Source: JANXQG01 sp963719885
GTDB taxonomy: Bacteria > Planctomycetota > Planctomycetia > Pirellulales > Thermoguttaceae
DNA: 64,000 bases
Direction of reading: 5' to 3'
NCBI GenBank assembly: GCA_963719885.1
Contig: CAVRDP010000030.1
Span: 1 to 64,000 of the forward strand
Under the pieces are notes generated by a model that made no database searches, was not told where the DNA came from, and saw nothing but the letters and a program-made list of their open reading frames with translations. Every line of letters starts with the position of its first letter. Positions within the stretch are counted from its first letter, which is position 1. A program made the position numbers and the translations under genes. This document shows, piece by piece, positions 36,410-46,386 of this stretch.

Positions 36410-37300
36410 GTGACCCTACCTTCCGGTAGCCCTGCGATTCCTTCCAGCGATCTGAGCATCGTCATTCCCTGCTTCAACGAGGAAGAGACGATCGGCGAGG
36501 TCCTCGATCAGCTCGCGCGGCGATTCCCGGAAGCCGAACTCCTGGTGGTCGACGACGGCAGCAGCGACGGCACGGCCCAGCGGGCGGGTGGGCGGGCGAG
36601 CGTGCGGCTTCTGCGGCATCCGCGGAATTGCGGCTACGGGGCTGCCATCCGCACGGCCTGCCAGGCCGCCTCGCGACCGTACGTCGTCTGGTTCGACGCC
36701 GACGGCCAGCATGGGGCGGACATGGTGGCCGCCTTGCTTGCCAGGCTGCCGCAGTGCGACTGCGTGATCGGAGCGCGTACCGGCAAGGGCCCGGCCCCCT
36801 GGTTCCATCGCTGCGGCGTGGCCGCGATCTGCTGGCTCGCCCGGCTGCTCACGCTGCGCCACATTCCCGACCTGAACTGCGGCCTGCGGGCTTTCAGGCT
36901 CGATCTGCTGCGGCGCTATTTGCACCTGCTGCCTGAAGGATTTTCCGCCTCGGCGACGACGACCATCGTCATGCTGGAGCGCGGCTACCGGGTCGCCTGG
37001 ACGCCGATCCCCACGCTTGCCCGCTCCGGCAGCAGCCGCTTGCACTTGTTCCGCGACGGGGCGGGCACGCTGTTGCTGGTGGTGCGATTGGTGGTCCTCC
37101 TCAGCCCCTGGAAAATCTTCCTTCCGCTGGCGGCGGGGCTATCGCTTCTGGGCGTGTTTGCCGGAATCGGCCGGTGGATGCTCGGCGGCGGGTTTTTCTT
37201 TGTGAGGGTCGGACTGGTGCTGGGCGGTGCGCTGGCCCTGCTCCTGGGCAGTTTTGCCCAGCGTCGCAGCCGGCGGCGGCTTCAGCGGCATGATCCGTAG
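36410..37300 (+). CDS. Family 2 glycosyltransferase with C-terminal membrane helices
   Basis: Starts GTG 36410, four bases after the RND stop. 296 residues. GT-A fold motifs: LSIVIPCFNEEETIGEVLDQ, ELLVVDDGSSDGTAQ, GYGAAIRTACQAA, VWFDADGQHGADMV (the DxD nucleotide-sugar/metal site) and DLNCGLRAFRLDLLRRY. Two or three hydrophobic segments follow (VRLVVLLSPWKIFLPLAAGL, FVRVGLVLGGALALLLGS). It resembles dolichol- or undecaprenol-phosphate sugar synthases, which load a sugar on a lipid carrier. The closely following membrane protein on the other strand could use such a donor; this is inference. Confidence 0.85.
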   Translation: MTLPSGSPAIPSSDLSIVIPCFNEEETIGEVLDQLARRFPEAELLVVDDGSSDGTAQRAGGRASVRLLRHPRNCGYGAAIRTACQAASRPYVVWFDADGQHGADMVAALLARLPQCDCVIGARTGKGPAPWFHRCGVAAICWLARLLTLRHIPDLNCGLRAFRLDLLRRYLHLLPEGFSASATTTIVMLERGYRVAWTPIPTLARSGSSRLHLFRDGAGTLLLVVRLVVLLSPWKIFLPLAAGLSLLGVFAGIGRWMLGGGFFFVRVGLVLGGALALLLGSFAQRRSRRRLQRHDP

Positions 37301-39394
37301 CGAGGCGACCTTCACGCCCAACTGTCGCGTGTCGGAACCCAGCCGTGCCTGACGCGGCGAAACCGGATTGCGAATCGCCAACGCCAGCGTCGTAGGTCCC
37401 TGCAATTTGTCACCGGGTACGAGCCATTGGAGAATTGCCGGCCCCAGGAGTTCGATGGTTCCTAAGAAGGGGTGCGCCATTCAACGTCGGCTCGATTTTT
37501 TGTGGTCGAATTCCCGCCCCGACCACGTTGGCGATGTGCAATTGGATGGCGTAGGTCTGCCGGGGCTCCACGCCCGTGGGAGAGAAGATCAGTTCGGCCC
37601 GGTCGCCGTTGGACCAGGTCCCGTCCGCCTCGGGCGGATACCAGCCGGCGGCCAAGAATCGCCCGGAATCGCCTTGCTTGCCCAGCCGCGCCTTGCGTCC
37701 CAACGGCAGCGGCGGGGGCCGGAAAAGTTCTTGGCCGCGACGGTTGATGTAAGTGAATTCGGTCGCTGGATGCCGGGCAAAATACTCCTCGGCGATCGCG
37801 TAGACGGCCTGGGGATCGAGACATCCACGGCCGACGACCACAGCGGGCGCCTCGGCCGACTGCCGCTGAAAGGCCTCGCGCCAGACGAGGATCTTATTGC
37901 CCGATGCGTCGCTGACGGCCCAATCGCTGCAGAAAGACTCGTCATCGCCGTACTGTTCGCGCTGGCCGCCGCGGCTGGAGTAGAAGATTCGCGGCAACGG
38001 GTCGTAGCACCCGCTGAGGTTCGCATACAGCCAGTTGGAAACGGGTGTCGGCCGCCGCGAGTTCTCGTCGTGCCAGGGCCGATAAAGCCACGCCGAAAAG
38101 CCGATCAAGGCCAGGCCGGTGATCGCCGCCAAGCTTTGCACGAGCCGCGGTAGCTGTAGGGAACGCCCTCCGTGGCGTTCCGTACTCGCGCGGGCATTCG
38201 TCCGTTTCACGGAACGCCACGGAGGGCGTTCCCTACAGTCGCCATACTCGCCCCAGAATTTTGCAAGACTACTTAGCACCTGCCAAAGGATCGGAAAGAA
38301 GAGGAAGATGAGCCAAACGGAATAGCGTGAAACATCGACCGTGCCGCCGAATCCGCCGAACCCTGTGGAAAGCCGCGTATAGGTCCAGGTCAACATCAGC
38401 GAGGAGAGCACGAAGAACACGGCGTACTCGATACGCCGGCGAGATCGCTGCCGCGCAACATCACGACGCCCGCAACCAGCAAGGGCAGGCCCAGCGGCCA
38501 GGTGGCCAACAGGCCGACGTCGGGATCGATCCAGAACGAGGCAATATGCCGCAGGGGCAGGAATTGGCTGCGCAATAGCAGGTCAGGGGCGGCCATCATC
38601 GGGCTGGCTACCCCCGCACGCATCCAATAGTAAAGGGGATGCAGGGCCAGCACGGCCAGCACGGCCGCAACCAGGGCGAGCAGTTTCCAATGGGTGAGGA
38701 AAGGTTTCCATCCCTGGCTGACCAGGCCCATGGCCAGCGCCAGCAGCGCGACAAGTCCGAAGGCCGGGTTCTGCGTGGCCACCAGGGCGAAGCAGAGGGC
38801 CGAAGGGGCGTGCTCGCCGGCCAGCAGATAAGCCGCCCCCAGCGCGCTCAGCACGACGGTGAACAGTTCAGTATGGGCCTTGTTAGCATACCACAGCAAC
38901 GGCGAACCGACGACCAGGATGACGAGGCTGCATGCCGCTGCCGCCCCCAGTCGCCGATGGACGAGCACGACCGCCACATAGAGCAGCACGACGTGCAGGC
39001 AATTGAAACTCAGGCCCACGTCGGCCCCCAGGAGCTTCAACGGCCAATAAAAGACGGCGGCCAGCATCGAGTACAGCCAGAAGTGGCCTTCGTCGGCGGT
39101 GCCGTCGTTGCGGAGCGGCCAGCCACGGGAATAATGTTGTTGGCCCGCCCACTCCGGCCGCGGCTTGACATATTCGACGAACTTCTGGCCCACGCGGTCC
39201 GTGGAATAGGGCGTGCCGTTTTCCGCCCAGGCGAAGAACATCACGTAGAATCCCGTGCCATCGCCCATGCGCTGCCCGACGCCGAACCACCCCAGGCTGA
39301 TCGTGCCGAACAGGCCGAGCACGACGGCGGCGTAGACGGCGTGCCAGCGAAGGTTGGTGATGCGGGCGGAATCTGGTGGAACGTTCGAGGTCAT
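37270..39394 (-). pseudogene. Polytopic membrane protein (GT39/PMT-like), with in-frame hairpin and two frameshifts
   Basis: Begins ATG 39394 (MTSNVPPDSARITNLRWHAV). The first 330 residues form many helices (VYAAVVLGLFGTISLGWFGV, AEDGHF-like TADEGHFWLYSMLAAVFYWP, LHVVLLYVAVVLVHRRLGAA), resembling lipid-linked-sugar glycosyltransferases. At about 38434 one extra base shifts the frame; RIEYAVFFVLSSLMLTWTYT continues it. The hairpin at 38154-38238 is then read through (CRERPPWRSV to TERHGGRSLQ) before a soluble domain (FCSDWAVSDASGNKILVWRE, DGTWSNGDRAELIF). A second shift at about 37490 leads to HPFLGTIELLGPAILQWLVP and VKVASLRIMPL. The stop is uncertain; the frame overlaps the glycosyltransferase tail. 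Function unknown. Confidence 0.6.
38154..38238. repeat. Long hairpin inside the coding frame of the membrane protein
   Basis: CTGTAGGGAACGCCCTCCGT then GGCGTTCCG faces CGGAACGCCACGGAGGGCGT then TCCCTACAG: arms of 29 bases pair perfectly around a 27-base loop. The host reading frame stays open across it. It is related to the hairpins at 3414 and 15314. Confidence 0.9.
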
Positions 39395-39771
39395 GGCGGG
39401 TCGGCGTGTCTACGGCTCAGCCCTTCTATTCTAGCAAAGCGAACGCGCAAGTGCAGTCGTCGGGCCGAAGGCCCAGTCGTTCACTCAGCGAAGGGCGCAG
39501 CCCTGGTAAGTAAGTGAATGCCCCCGCATAACCGTTTTTCGGCCCAACGGGCCGATCGTTCCCGACGAAATTATTGGCCCGTTGGGCCGCCACGAACGGT
39601 CTTTGGGTATCCCTTTTACCAGGGCTTCGCCCTTCGCTGGGTGAAATGACGCCCCTTCGGGGCACACAAAGGGAAGCTGTACCCTTTGTTGGATCAACCA
39701 ATGCCCTCTTGGGCAATACACCCGACCCCCGCGATTGACGTTCCGGCCAACCGGCGTTGTACGATGAAGCC
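39395..39771. other. Intergenic region with nested palindromes
   Basis: CACTCAGCGAAGGGCGCAGC (from 39482) faces GCTTCGCCCTTCGCTGGGTG (to about 39643). Inside, GGCCCAACGGGCC faces GGCCCGTTGGGCC. GCCCCTTCGGGGC follows at 39652. No gene seen; the mix of short palindromes looks like stacked repeat elements or a structured non-coding RNA. Confidence 0.6.
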
Positions 39772-41566
39772 ATGCTCAGTCTTGCCGTTTTCACCGTCGC
39801 TGCCATGCTTTGCGCCGATCCACGGCCCGCCGAGGACCAGCAGGAGGTCCGATTAACGCTTGAAACCGCTGAAACGGCTGCGCGGCATGTGGCAATCGCC
39901 AAGGCGCGGCAAGGCACGATCCTGCTGGCTCATCGTGGGGCGGCGACCATCGCCCCCGAGAATACGATCGAGTCCATCCGCGTCGCGCTGCGATTGGGCT
40001 GCGGGGCGGTGAAACTCGACTTCCGCCGCACGTTGGACGGCGTGGTCGTGCTGTATCACGACGGCCGTCTCGAACATCGTTTGAACATGTTCGGCACCGT
40101 CGAAACCAGTTACTACGACGAGCTAAGGCTCGCCTCGCTGCGCGACGGTCCACCCGGCCGAGCGGGGAACGCGCAGATCGCGACCTTGGCGGAAGCTCTT
40201 GAAGTTCTTCGTGAAGAAAAAGGACTTGTCTACATCGACGTGAAGACTGCCGGCCTGTCTGCGATCGTACTGGAGGCTTTCCGCAAGGCCGGTATGCTCG
40301 ATCACATTATCGGCTGCGGTGTCTCGAACTCGGAGGCATTTCGACAGGCTGGCATTTCGCAGATCCCCTTCAAGGGTTCGCTCTTGGAAACCCATAAAGA
40401 CCTCGATCCGGACTGCATCAAGGACATGCTTGCTCGGCCGGGGCAGGTCGTCTTTCTCGATGACCCGCGGCGGCATTAAGTGTTCTCGGCAAGAAGGCGC
40501 GAAGCATCGTCGTCGCGACCCCGGAAATGACGCCGCCGATGCGGAGAATTTCCACGCTCGACCGGGAACAGGCAGCCCTCCAAGGACGTTCGTCAGTGCT
40601 CCCAGTGCGGGTGGCGGCGGCGCGAATTGCCCGCCAAGATCGCGGGTTGTTCGCGAAGCTGCTCTTGGAACTCGCGCACTCGCCAACGGTCAAAATTCGT
40701 CGGACATTGGTCTGGAACCTGCGAATCAGCTCCGATTTCGAACCTTCGGATGAAAGGGCCAGAGCCCGGTTCGAGTCGTTTCTTCTCAATATACTAGCGG
40801 ATTCCGACCCAGCCATCCGCGCGGATGCGGCCATCGCCTGTGGACGCGCCCGCATGACAGGCGCCGGGCCACAGATCGTGCGGTTGCTCGACAAGGACCT
40901 GGGCATTGCACCCAAAGACGCCGCCGAGCGCGGCGCCATCATCGACGCCCGCGGGCACTTCGCGTTCGCGTTGGGCCTGCTCGGCGAGCGCACTCCGGAA
41001 ACGGTCGACGTGCTCCTGAAAACCTTCCGCCAGCGAGAGACGGGCAAGAATCGGATGTGGCTGGGCGTCGACGGCGCGATGGCCGCCTGGGCCTTGGGCA
41101 AGCTGCGTTTGGTGGAGGCCGTGCCGCTGTTTCGCGACGTGCTTCTCTGGCAACCGCCTCAGGGCCAAGAGGCGGCTGATGACGATGAGCCGCCGCGGGC
41201 TTACGTCTATTGGGATCTGCAAGCCCCGCGATTCTTGCCCAGGGCGTCGTAGAGATCGGCACGCCCGAAGCGTTCGCGGTTCTTCGCGAGATATTGAAAT
41301 TACCTCCAGACCAGGTCGGTTGCGGCTCGCCGGAACTGCTCCTTCATACGGCCGAAGCCCTGACCCACGTCGCCGCCGACATACGGCCGGGTCGGCTTGT
41401 CCAGTTATTTTCGCAAGGCAGTTCTCAGGCGCGTGGTGAAGCCATTCTCCAATGCCTTCGCGAGCCACGTCCGGAATATCGCCGCCTCTTGGAAAAGCAT
41501 GCCGCCTGGGCTCTGCCCTGGTGGGATGTGGGACACGGCACGCAAATCAAAGGTACGCAGCGGTGA
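39772..41566 (+). CDS. Glycerophosphodiester phosphodiesterase domain fused to HEAT-like repeats, two frameshifts
   Basis: Starts ATG 39772 with a signal peptide (MLSLAVFTVAAMLCADP). The GDPD barrel: ILLAHRGAATIAPENTIESI (catalytic HR and E), LDFRRTLDGVVVLYHDGRLE, LEVLREEKGLVYIDVKTAG. At about 40468 one extra base shifts the frame and AALSVLGKKARSIVVATPEM joins on. The second half is helical repeats: RIARQDRGLFAKLLLELAHS, DSDPAIRADAAIACGRARMT, WLGVDGAMAAWALGKLRLVE. A second shift at about 41235 leads to VVEIGTPEAFAVLREILKLP. GDPD enzymes cleave glycerophosphodiesters to glycerol-3-phosphate and alcohol; normal EVDV/ExD residues are partly changed (KLDFRR). The stop overlaps the next gene's GTG. 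Confidence 0.75.
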
Positions 41567-43068
41567 ACTTCGCATCCCTAGCCCGCCGGGCCATCGCCGC
41601 GGTGTTCGTCGTCTTCCTGCACTACGTCCCGCAGATCACGCTCTACATGGACGACGGCGAACGCTACTTCGGCCGCTGGGGATTGGACAACGTGGCGCGG
41701 ATCGCCATCGGCGTGCTGCTGCTGGCCGGCGTCGCCCTGGTCATCGATGGGGCGCTTCGCCGTTGGGCGGCCGCCTGGGCAGTGCGACTCTTCCATCACC
41801 TCTTTCTCGTTGCCCTGCTGAGTGGCGTCTTGGCCGCCTTCCCGGCGTACACCGCGGAGCATCCAGGGAGCGTCGCCGCAGCCTGGTGCATCGGCCTGAC
41901 GGTGATCGCCGGTTCGCTATTCTGGCGGAAGTCGCAGTTGGTTCATTTTGCCGGCATCCTCTGTCTGATCTTCTCGCCGCTGATACCGATTCTTTTCGTC
42001 GAAATGCTGCTCTGGCCCCGGTGGAACGAGCCGCTCGACCCTTTGCCGGTGGCCGTGCAAAGCGAGACCACGGGGGCCTCAGTCTTCATCTTCGTGTTCG
42101 ATGAATGGTCCTGGCCAAGAAGCAGCCGCGACGGCCAGTTCACGGCCGATTTTCCCCACCTGCAGGCATTGAGCAAGGAGGCGACGGTCTACCGCAACGC
42201 CATCTCGCCCTTTTGGGAAACGTCTCAATCGCTGCCTCGTCTTGTTTTTCAGACCGGCTGGGAGTTGAAGATCCACGATGGCCGGACGTGGTTCGAGACC
42301 GACGACAACTTGTCCCCTCACTCTCCGGCAAATGGGCAGGGACTGAGGGAAACGCCAACGCAAGATTGCCGCAGCCTGTTTCAAGCGGCCCGCGACGCCC
42401 GTTATCGAACCTATCTCTTGGGTTTCCTTCATGCCTATCGGCATCTATTGGGTAACCAGGTCGATGTCTGCCGTTCCTACTTTCCCGGTGATGAAGCCGG
42501 TCTGCCGGAAGGGATTGTCGACGAGTTGTTGGAAAACACCCGCAACTGGTCCGACCCGCTTAGCCGCTCTGTTGGCCCATGGCTCTGTGACCGGCTCGAC
42601 GTGAAGAACTGGAGGGCGATGGCCCATCGCTATCGGGACGACATGTTCCGCGTGCTGCGGGAATGTCCGCGGCGGAGCCTGGTCTTCTTTCACCTTCCCC
42701 TGCCGCATGCCCCCTTTGTCTTCAATGCTGACGGCACGGACCGTCCGGCCGACACGATCGAAGATACGGGTAATTTGGAAGACTACCAGCGGCACTTGGC
42801 CTATGCGGACACGCTCGTCGGGCAAATTGTCGACACGCTTCGCCGCACGGGAAAGTATGACAACTCGCTAGTGATCATTACTTCCGATCATAGCTGGCGG
42901 CATGATCCGGACCCGGCCTATCGCCAGGGGCCCGACACGGTGCCGAGCGTGCCGCTGGTCGTCAAGCTGCCGGGGCAGAAGTTGCCGCAGGTGGTCGACG
43001 GGCCGTTTCATGCGAACCGGCTCATGCCGCTCTTGGAATCGGTGTTGAAGGAAAGTAAGAGCAATTGA
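41563..43068 (+). CDS. Membrane-anchored sulfatase-like (alkaline phosphatase superfamily) hydrolase
   Basis: I start at GTG 41563, overlapping the preceding stop (GTGA), which suggests coupled translation. 501 residues. Five or so membrane helices at the N-terminus (AIAAVFVVFLHYVPQITLYM, IAIGVLLLAGVALVIDGALR, LVHFAGILCLIFSPLIPILF), then a catalytic domain: SVFIFVFDEWSWPRSSRDGQ, FPHLQALSKEATVYRNAISP, LVFFHLPLPHAPFVFNADGT and LVIITSDHSWRHDPD. This is the metal-site layout of LtaS/EptA-like phosphoglycerol or phosphoethanolamine transferases. The usual nucleophile Thr/Cys region reads FWETSQSLPR. Probably modifies envelope glycans or lipids. Confidence 0.75.
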   Translation: MNFASLARRAIAAVFVVFLHYVPQITLYMDDGERYFGRWGLDNVARIAIGVLLLAGVALVIDGALRRWAAAWAVRLFHHLFLVALLSGVLAAFPAYTAEHPGSVAAAWCIGLTVIAGSLFWRKSQLVHFAGILCLIFSPLIPILFVEMLLWPRWNEPLDPLPVAVQSETTGASVFIFVFDEWSWPRSSRDGQFTADFPHLQALSKEATVYRNAISPFWETSQSLPRLVFQTGWELKIHDGRTWFETDDNLSPHSPANGQGLRETPTQDCRSLFQAARDARYRTYLLGFLHAYRHLLGNQVDVCRSYFPGDEAGLPEGIVDELLENTRNWSDPLSRSVGPWLCDRLDVKNWRAMAHRYRDDMFRVLRECPRRSLVFFHLPLPHAPFVFNADGTDRPADTIEDTGNLEDYQRHLAYADTLVGQIVDTLRRTGKYDNSLVIITSDHSWRHDPDPAYRQGPDTVPSVPLVVKLPGQKLPQVVDGPFHANRLMPLLESVLKESKSN

Positions 43069-43082
43069 GGAACACGAACATC

Positions 43083-44133
43083 ATGACAAAACGCGAAGTC
43101 GTTCGGCTGGTGCTGGAAGGCAAGCGGCCTCCCTACGTTCCCTGGTCGATGGGGTTTACGCAAGAAGCCCGCGAGAAACTCAAGGCCCATTACCGCTGCG
43201 CAGGACGTGGAAGTCCCCGTGGAGAACCATCTGCTGAGACTCGGCAGCGACATCGGTTTCTTCACAGACTTGGGCGACAACCACGTGCGGGACGTGTTCG
43301 GCGTGGTTTGGAACCGCTCGATCGACAAGGACATCGGTAACGTCGAGGGCTGTCGCCTGCCGGCCCCAAGCCTGGCGGCCTACGAGTTCCCCGACCCCTT
43401 GGACCACCGATTCTTCGCCGATATTCCCGCCAAGATCGCCCGCTTTCCCGACCGCTTCCGCGTGTTCCAGATCGGTTTCTCGCTTTACGAACGGGCCTGG
43501 ACGCTGCGGGGCCTGGAGCGTCTCATGACCGACTTTTACGACGCCCCGGACTTCGTTCACGAGTTGCTCGGCGCGATTGCCGATTACAACATCGCCCAGA
43601 CGCGGAAGGCCCTGGAGTACGACATCGACGCCGTCTACTTCGGCGACGACTGGGGGCAGCAGCACGGTTTGCAGATGGGCCCCAGGACCTGGCACGAGTT
43701 CATCTACCCGCAACTCAAACGGATGTATGCCGTGGTCCGCGCGGCGGGCAAGTTCGTGATGATCCATTCCTGCGGCGACGTGGATGAACTCTTCGATCCT
43801 CTCGTCGCGGCGGGGCTCAACTGTTTCAATCCGTTCCAGCCCGAGGTGATGGACGTCTACTCGCTGTTGCCCGCCTATCGGGGCAAGCTGGTTTTTCACG
43901 GCGGGCTGTCGACGCAGCGGACGCTGCCTTTCGGCACGGTGGCGGACGTGCGGGCGGAGACCTGCCGGCTTCTCGGCCTGGGCGCCGCGGGCGGATATAT
44001 TCTTGCCCCCGCGCACGACGTTGAGGGCGACGTCCCGCTGGAGAACATGCTGGCCGTCATCGATCTCGTGCAGCAACAACCTGCCTATTGCGGCGAGTCC
44101 ACGCGATTGAACGAGCAGACGATCGAGCGGTGA
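43083..44133 (+). CDS. Uroporphyrinogen decarboxylase (URO-D) family protein, one frameshift
   Basis: Starts ATG 43083 (MTKREVVRLVLEGKRPPYVP then WSMGF). At about 43197 the frame shifts by an extra base or two (CGCTGCGCAGGAC), continuing DVEVPVENHLLRLGSDIGFF. The body has the URO-D TIM barrel: LMTDFYDAPDFVHELLGAIA, DAVYFGDDWGQQHGLQMGPR, VMIHSCGDVDELFDPLVAAG, VFHGGLSTQRTLPFGTVADV and GGYILAPAHDVEGDVPLENM. The protein lacks the context of haem synthesis; planctomycete paralogues of this kind sit near sugar and sulfatase genes and may act as methyltransferase-like enzymes on other substrates. Function is inferred at family level only. Confidence 0.82.
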
Positions 44134-44205
44134 GAAGTTCACTGAGCTTAGTGATGTACGATGGACAGAAGAGATAAACCACGAAATACTCGAAATGCAC
44201 GAAAA

Positions 44206-45300
44206 ATGAACAAAGCAATCTACCTTACAACCCTGCTCGCCGCGATGGCGGGACTACTACTCTCAACCGCGGCGCCGGCCGCCGATGCACCACAGCGATG
44301 GCCGGCGGAAAAAGCCAGCCGCTGGTATGCCGCGCAGCCCTGGCCGGTCGGCTTCAATTACATCCCCGCCACGGCCATCAACACCACCGAGATGTGGCAG
44401 AAAGACACGTTCGATCCGAAAACCATCGATGCGGAACTGGCATTGGCCCAGGGCATCGGGCTCAACTCCGCCAGGGTATTTGTCCAATACCTAGTGTGGG
44501 AGAACGATCCCCAGGGACTTCAGCAGCGGATGGGACAATTCCTGGCGATCGCGAAAAAGCGCGGCATCCGCACTCTGTTTGTGCTCTTCGACGACTGCGC
44601 CTTCTCCACGATGACCGAGCCCTTCCTGGGCCGGCAGCCGGCGGTGATCCCGGGAGAATACGCTAACGGCTGGACCCCGAGTCCCGGTCCCAAGCGAGTC
44701 CAGGATCGTTCCGCCTGGCCGAAATTGGAGGCCTACGTGCGGGCGTTGGTCGGCCACTTCCGCGACGATCCGCGCGTGCTCGGCTGGGACGTCTATAACG
44801 AACCCGGCAACACTCGCCTGGGCGACAAGAGCCTGCCGCTGCTGCAGGAGGTTTTCGTTTGGGCACGGCAGGCCGGGCCGACGCAGCCGCTGACGGCCGG
44901 CGTCTGGGGCAGCACGCCGGAAGTCACGCGGGTCTGTCTGGAGCAGTCCGACGTGATTTCCTTCCACTGTTACGGCAAGGCCCCGGAACTGGAGGGCCGG
45001 ATCAGCGAACTCCAGGCCCGCGGCCGCCCGGTCCTGTGCAGCGAGTGGCTGAATCGTCCGCTGGGCTCCCTGGTGGAAACGTGCCTGCCGGTGTTGGCCC
45101 GGCATCGCGTCGGTTGCTTCCACTGGGGTTTGGTCAACGGCAAGACGCAGACGCAATTTCCCTGGGGATCGAAGGCCGGCGCCCCGGAACCGAAAGTCTG
45201 GCAGCACGATATTTTCCGCAAGGACCACACGCCCTACGATGAGAAGGAACTGGCGGTATTCAAGAATTTCATCTCGCGGTCCGCTTCGCCGACGGAATGA
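44206..45300 (+). CDS. Secreted GH5-like glycoside hydrolase
   Basis: I start at ATG 44206 (MNKAIYLTTLLAAMAGLLLS), a signal peptide; ATG 44161 is possible but adds charged residues. 364 residues. TIM-barrel features: GFNYIPATAINTTEMWQKDT at strand 1, GLNSARVFVQYLVWENDPQG, RVLGWDVYNEPGNTRLGDK (E as acid/base) and GRPVLCSEWLNRP (E as nucleophile), then VGCFHWGLVNGKTQTQFPWG. This layout fits clan GH-A, close to GH5 or related mannanase/xylanase groups. Hydrolyses a plant or algal polysaccharide outside the cytoplasm; the substrate is unknown. Confidence 0.83.
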   Translation: MNKAIYLTTLLAAMAGLLLSTAAPAADAPQRWPAEKASRWYAAQPWPVGFNYIPATAINTTEMWQKDTFDPKTIDAELALAQGIGLNSARVFVQYLVWENDPQGLQQRMGQFLAIAKKRGIRTLFVLFDDCAFSTMTEPFLGRQPAVIPGEYANGWTPSPGPKRVQDRSAWPKLEAYVRALVGHFRDDPRVLGWDVYNEPGNTRLGDKSLPLLQEVFVWARQAGPTQPLTAGVWGSTPEVTRVCLEQSDVISFHCYGKAPELEGRISELQARGRPVLCSEWLNRPLGSLVETCLPVLARHRVGCFHWGLVNGKTQTQFPWGSKAGAPEPKVWQHDIFRKDHTPYDEKELAVFKNFISRSASPTE

Positions 45301-45326
45301 CACGTTCACCAGTGATGCCCGGTAAG

Positions 45327-45578
45327 TCAGGCAAGTACGAGAATCGGCTCCTCAATCGTGCTGGATGGTTTTTCCTCGTCCTCCCTTTGCGAGGGGATCT
45401 CGGTCCCCCTGGACACGTACTCGGCGATCAAGCCCACAAACGCCTCCCGGGCGTTTGTCAGGCATTCCTTGATGTCCTCGCCTTCGGTTATCATGCCGGG
45501 CAGCACGGGAGAGGTGACGGAAAAACCGCCCTTCGACTCCGCTGCCTTTTTTTGTTCGCTTGACTGTGCTAGTTCAAT
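45327..45578 (-). pseudogene. HicB-family antitoxin remnant without start codon
   Basis: Reading leftwards: GGFSVTSPVLPGMITEGEDI, KECLTNAREAFVGLIAEYVS, then a charged tail ending LVLA-stop at 45327. This is the HicB fold (GGF-x-V-x-x-P-x-LPG, then EALxNA-x-EA). No ATG, GTG or TTG opens the frame before the regulator on the opposite strand, and no HicA toxin is adjacent. It is a remnant of a toxin-antitoxin locus, or its 5' end was replaced. Confidence 0.65.
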
Positions 45579-45589
45579 TGTGCTATAAT
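45560..45589 (+). promoter_or_regulatory. Sigma-70-type promoter of the XRE regulator with extended -10
   Basis: TTGACT at 45560-45565 and TATAAT at 45584-45589, 18 bases apart, with TGC just before the -10. The spacer contains TGTGCTA twice, overlapping the -10, a possible site for autoregulation by the XRE protein. Confidence 0.65.
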
Positions 45590-45616
45590 GCCAGAGTTCA
45601 GAAGGAGAACTCGCGA

Positions 45617-45889
45617 GTGGTTTCGCAGCAGCCAGTACCCTTTGCCCGGCAGTTGAGGAAGTTACGCGAGGTGGCGGGGATGTCCCAGCAGTCGCTGGCC
45701 GTATCCGCTGGCCTTAGCGTTTCGCTCGTTTCCCAAATTGAACGAGGGAGCCGGGGCGATCCGCGAATGAGCACAATGATCGCGCTTGCCACGGCGCTCC
45801 GAGTCAGCCTGGATGAATTGGTCGGCAGAAGCGGTCCGGTATCGGCCCACGAAAGTATACCGAGCCCGCGACGCCGCCCGGGGCGGTAG
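45617..45889 (+). CDS. XRE-family helix-turn-helix regulator
   Basis: Start chosen at GTG 45617 because AGAAGGAGAA lies about ten bases upstream and a good promoter precedes it. 90 residues: FARQLRKLREVAGMSQQSLA, VSAGLSVSLVSQIERGSRGD, PRMSTMIALATALRVSLDEL, a compact Cro/C1-type domain, then a short Arg/Pro tail. It binds DNA operators, most likely its own promoter. Two unknown genes follow on the same strand at 45954 and 46387, suggesting it controls this cassette. Confidence 0.88.
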   Translation: MVSQQPVPFARQLRKLREVAGMSQQSLAVSAGLSVSLVSQIERGSRGDPRMSTMIALATALRVSLDELVGRSGPVSAHESIPSPRRRPGR

Positions 45890-45953
45890 ACAAACAACCG
45901 CGTTGGTCGCACTGGGCTCAACCTGGCTCCGGCCGAATTCTAGGAGTTCATCG

Positions 45954-46358
45954 ATGGCCAAGAAGGATTTGTTTCCGGAAATCGAGCGGATCGTCAGCAT
46001 CATCAACGCGGACGAACGACAGGACATCCTCATCCTGATTATTCCCAGCCATGACAAGCACGACAAGCCGCTGAGAGATCAGGAAATTTGGGCCGGGAGT
46101 GCAATGGACCTGTTTGCTGACCTCTACCGGGGCGCCACGGCTTTTCAGACGTTTCAAGGTATCTATAAGGATACGGCAGGCAAGGTCTATCGCGACAAGC
46201 CGATCCTTATCGAGTCCTATGTCGAGCGGGAAAGTCTGGTGGATGAGGCGACCTTGCGAGGGCTTCTCGCGTTTGCAAAACGGATGGGTCGAGAAACCCG
46301 GCAAAAGGCGGTGGCGCTCATCATTAACGACGTGTTCCACGAAATAACAGAATTCTAA
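45954..46358 (+). CDS. Unknown protein in the XRE-linked cassette
   Basis: Starts ATG 45954 with AGGAG eight bases upstream. 134 residues with alternating strands and helices: MAKKDLFPEIERIVSIINAD, ILILIIPSHDKHDKPLRDQE, WAGSAMDLFADLYRGATAFQ, RDKPILIESYVERESLVDEA, FAKRMGRETRQKAVALIIND. No signal peptide or membrane helix. I do not recognise the family. The E-x-Y-x-E string and His/Asp-rich strand could be an active site but this is a guess. It lies between the XRE regulator and the GIY-YIG-like gene, 28 bases from the latter, so co-expressed. Confidence 0.75.
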   Translation: MAKKDLFPEIERIVSIINADERQDILILIIPSHDKHDKPLRDQEIWAGSAMDLFADLYRGATAFQTFQGIYKDTAGKVYRDKPILIESYVERESLVDEATLRGLLAFAKRMGRETRQKAVALIINDVFHEITEF

Positions 46359-46386
46359 CCTGATATTAGACGGCGAGGTGGTCCCT

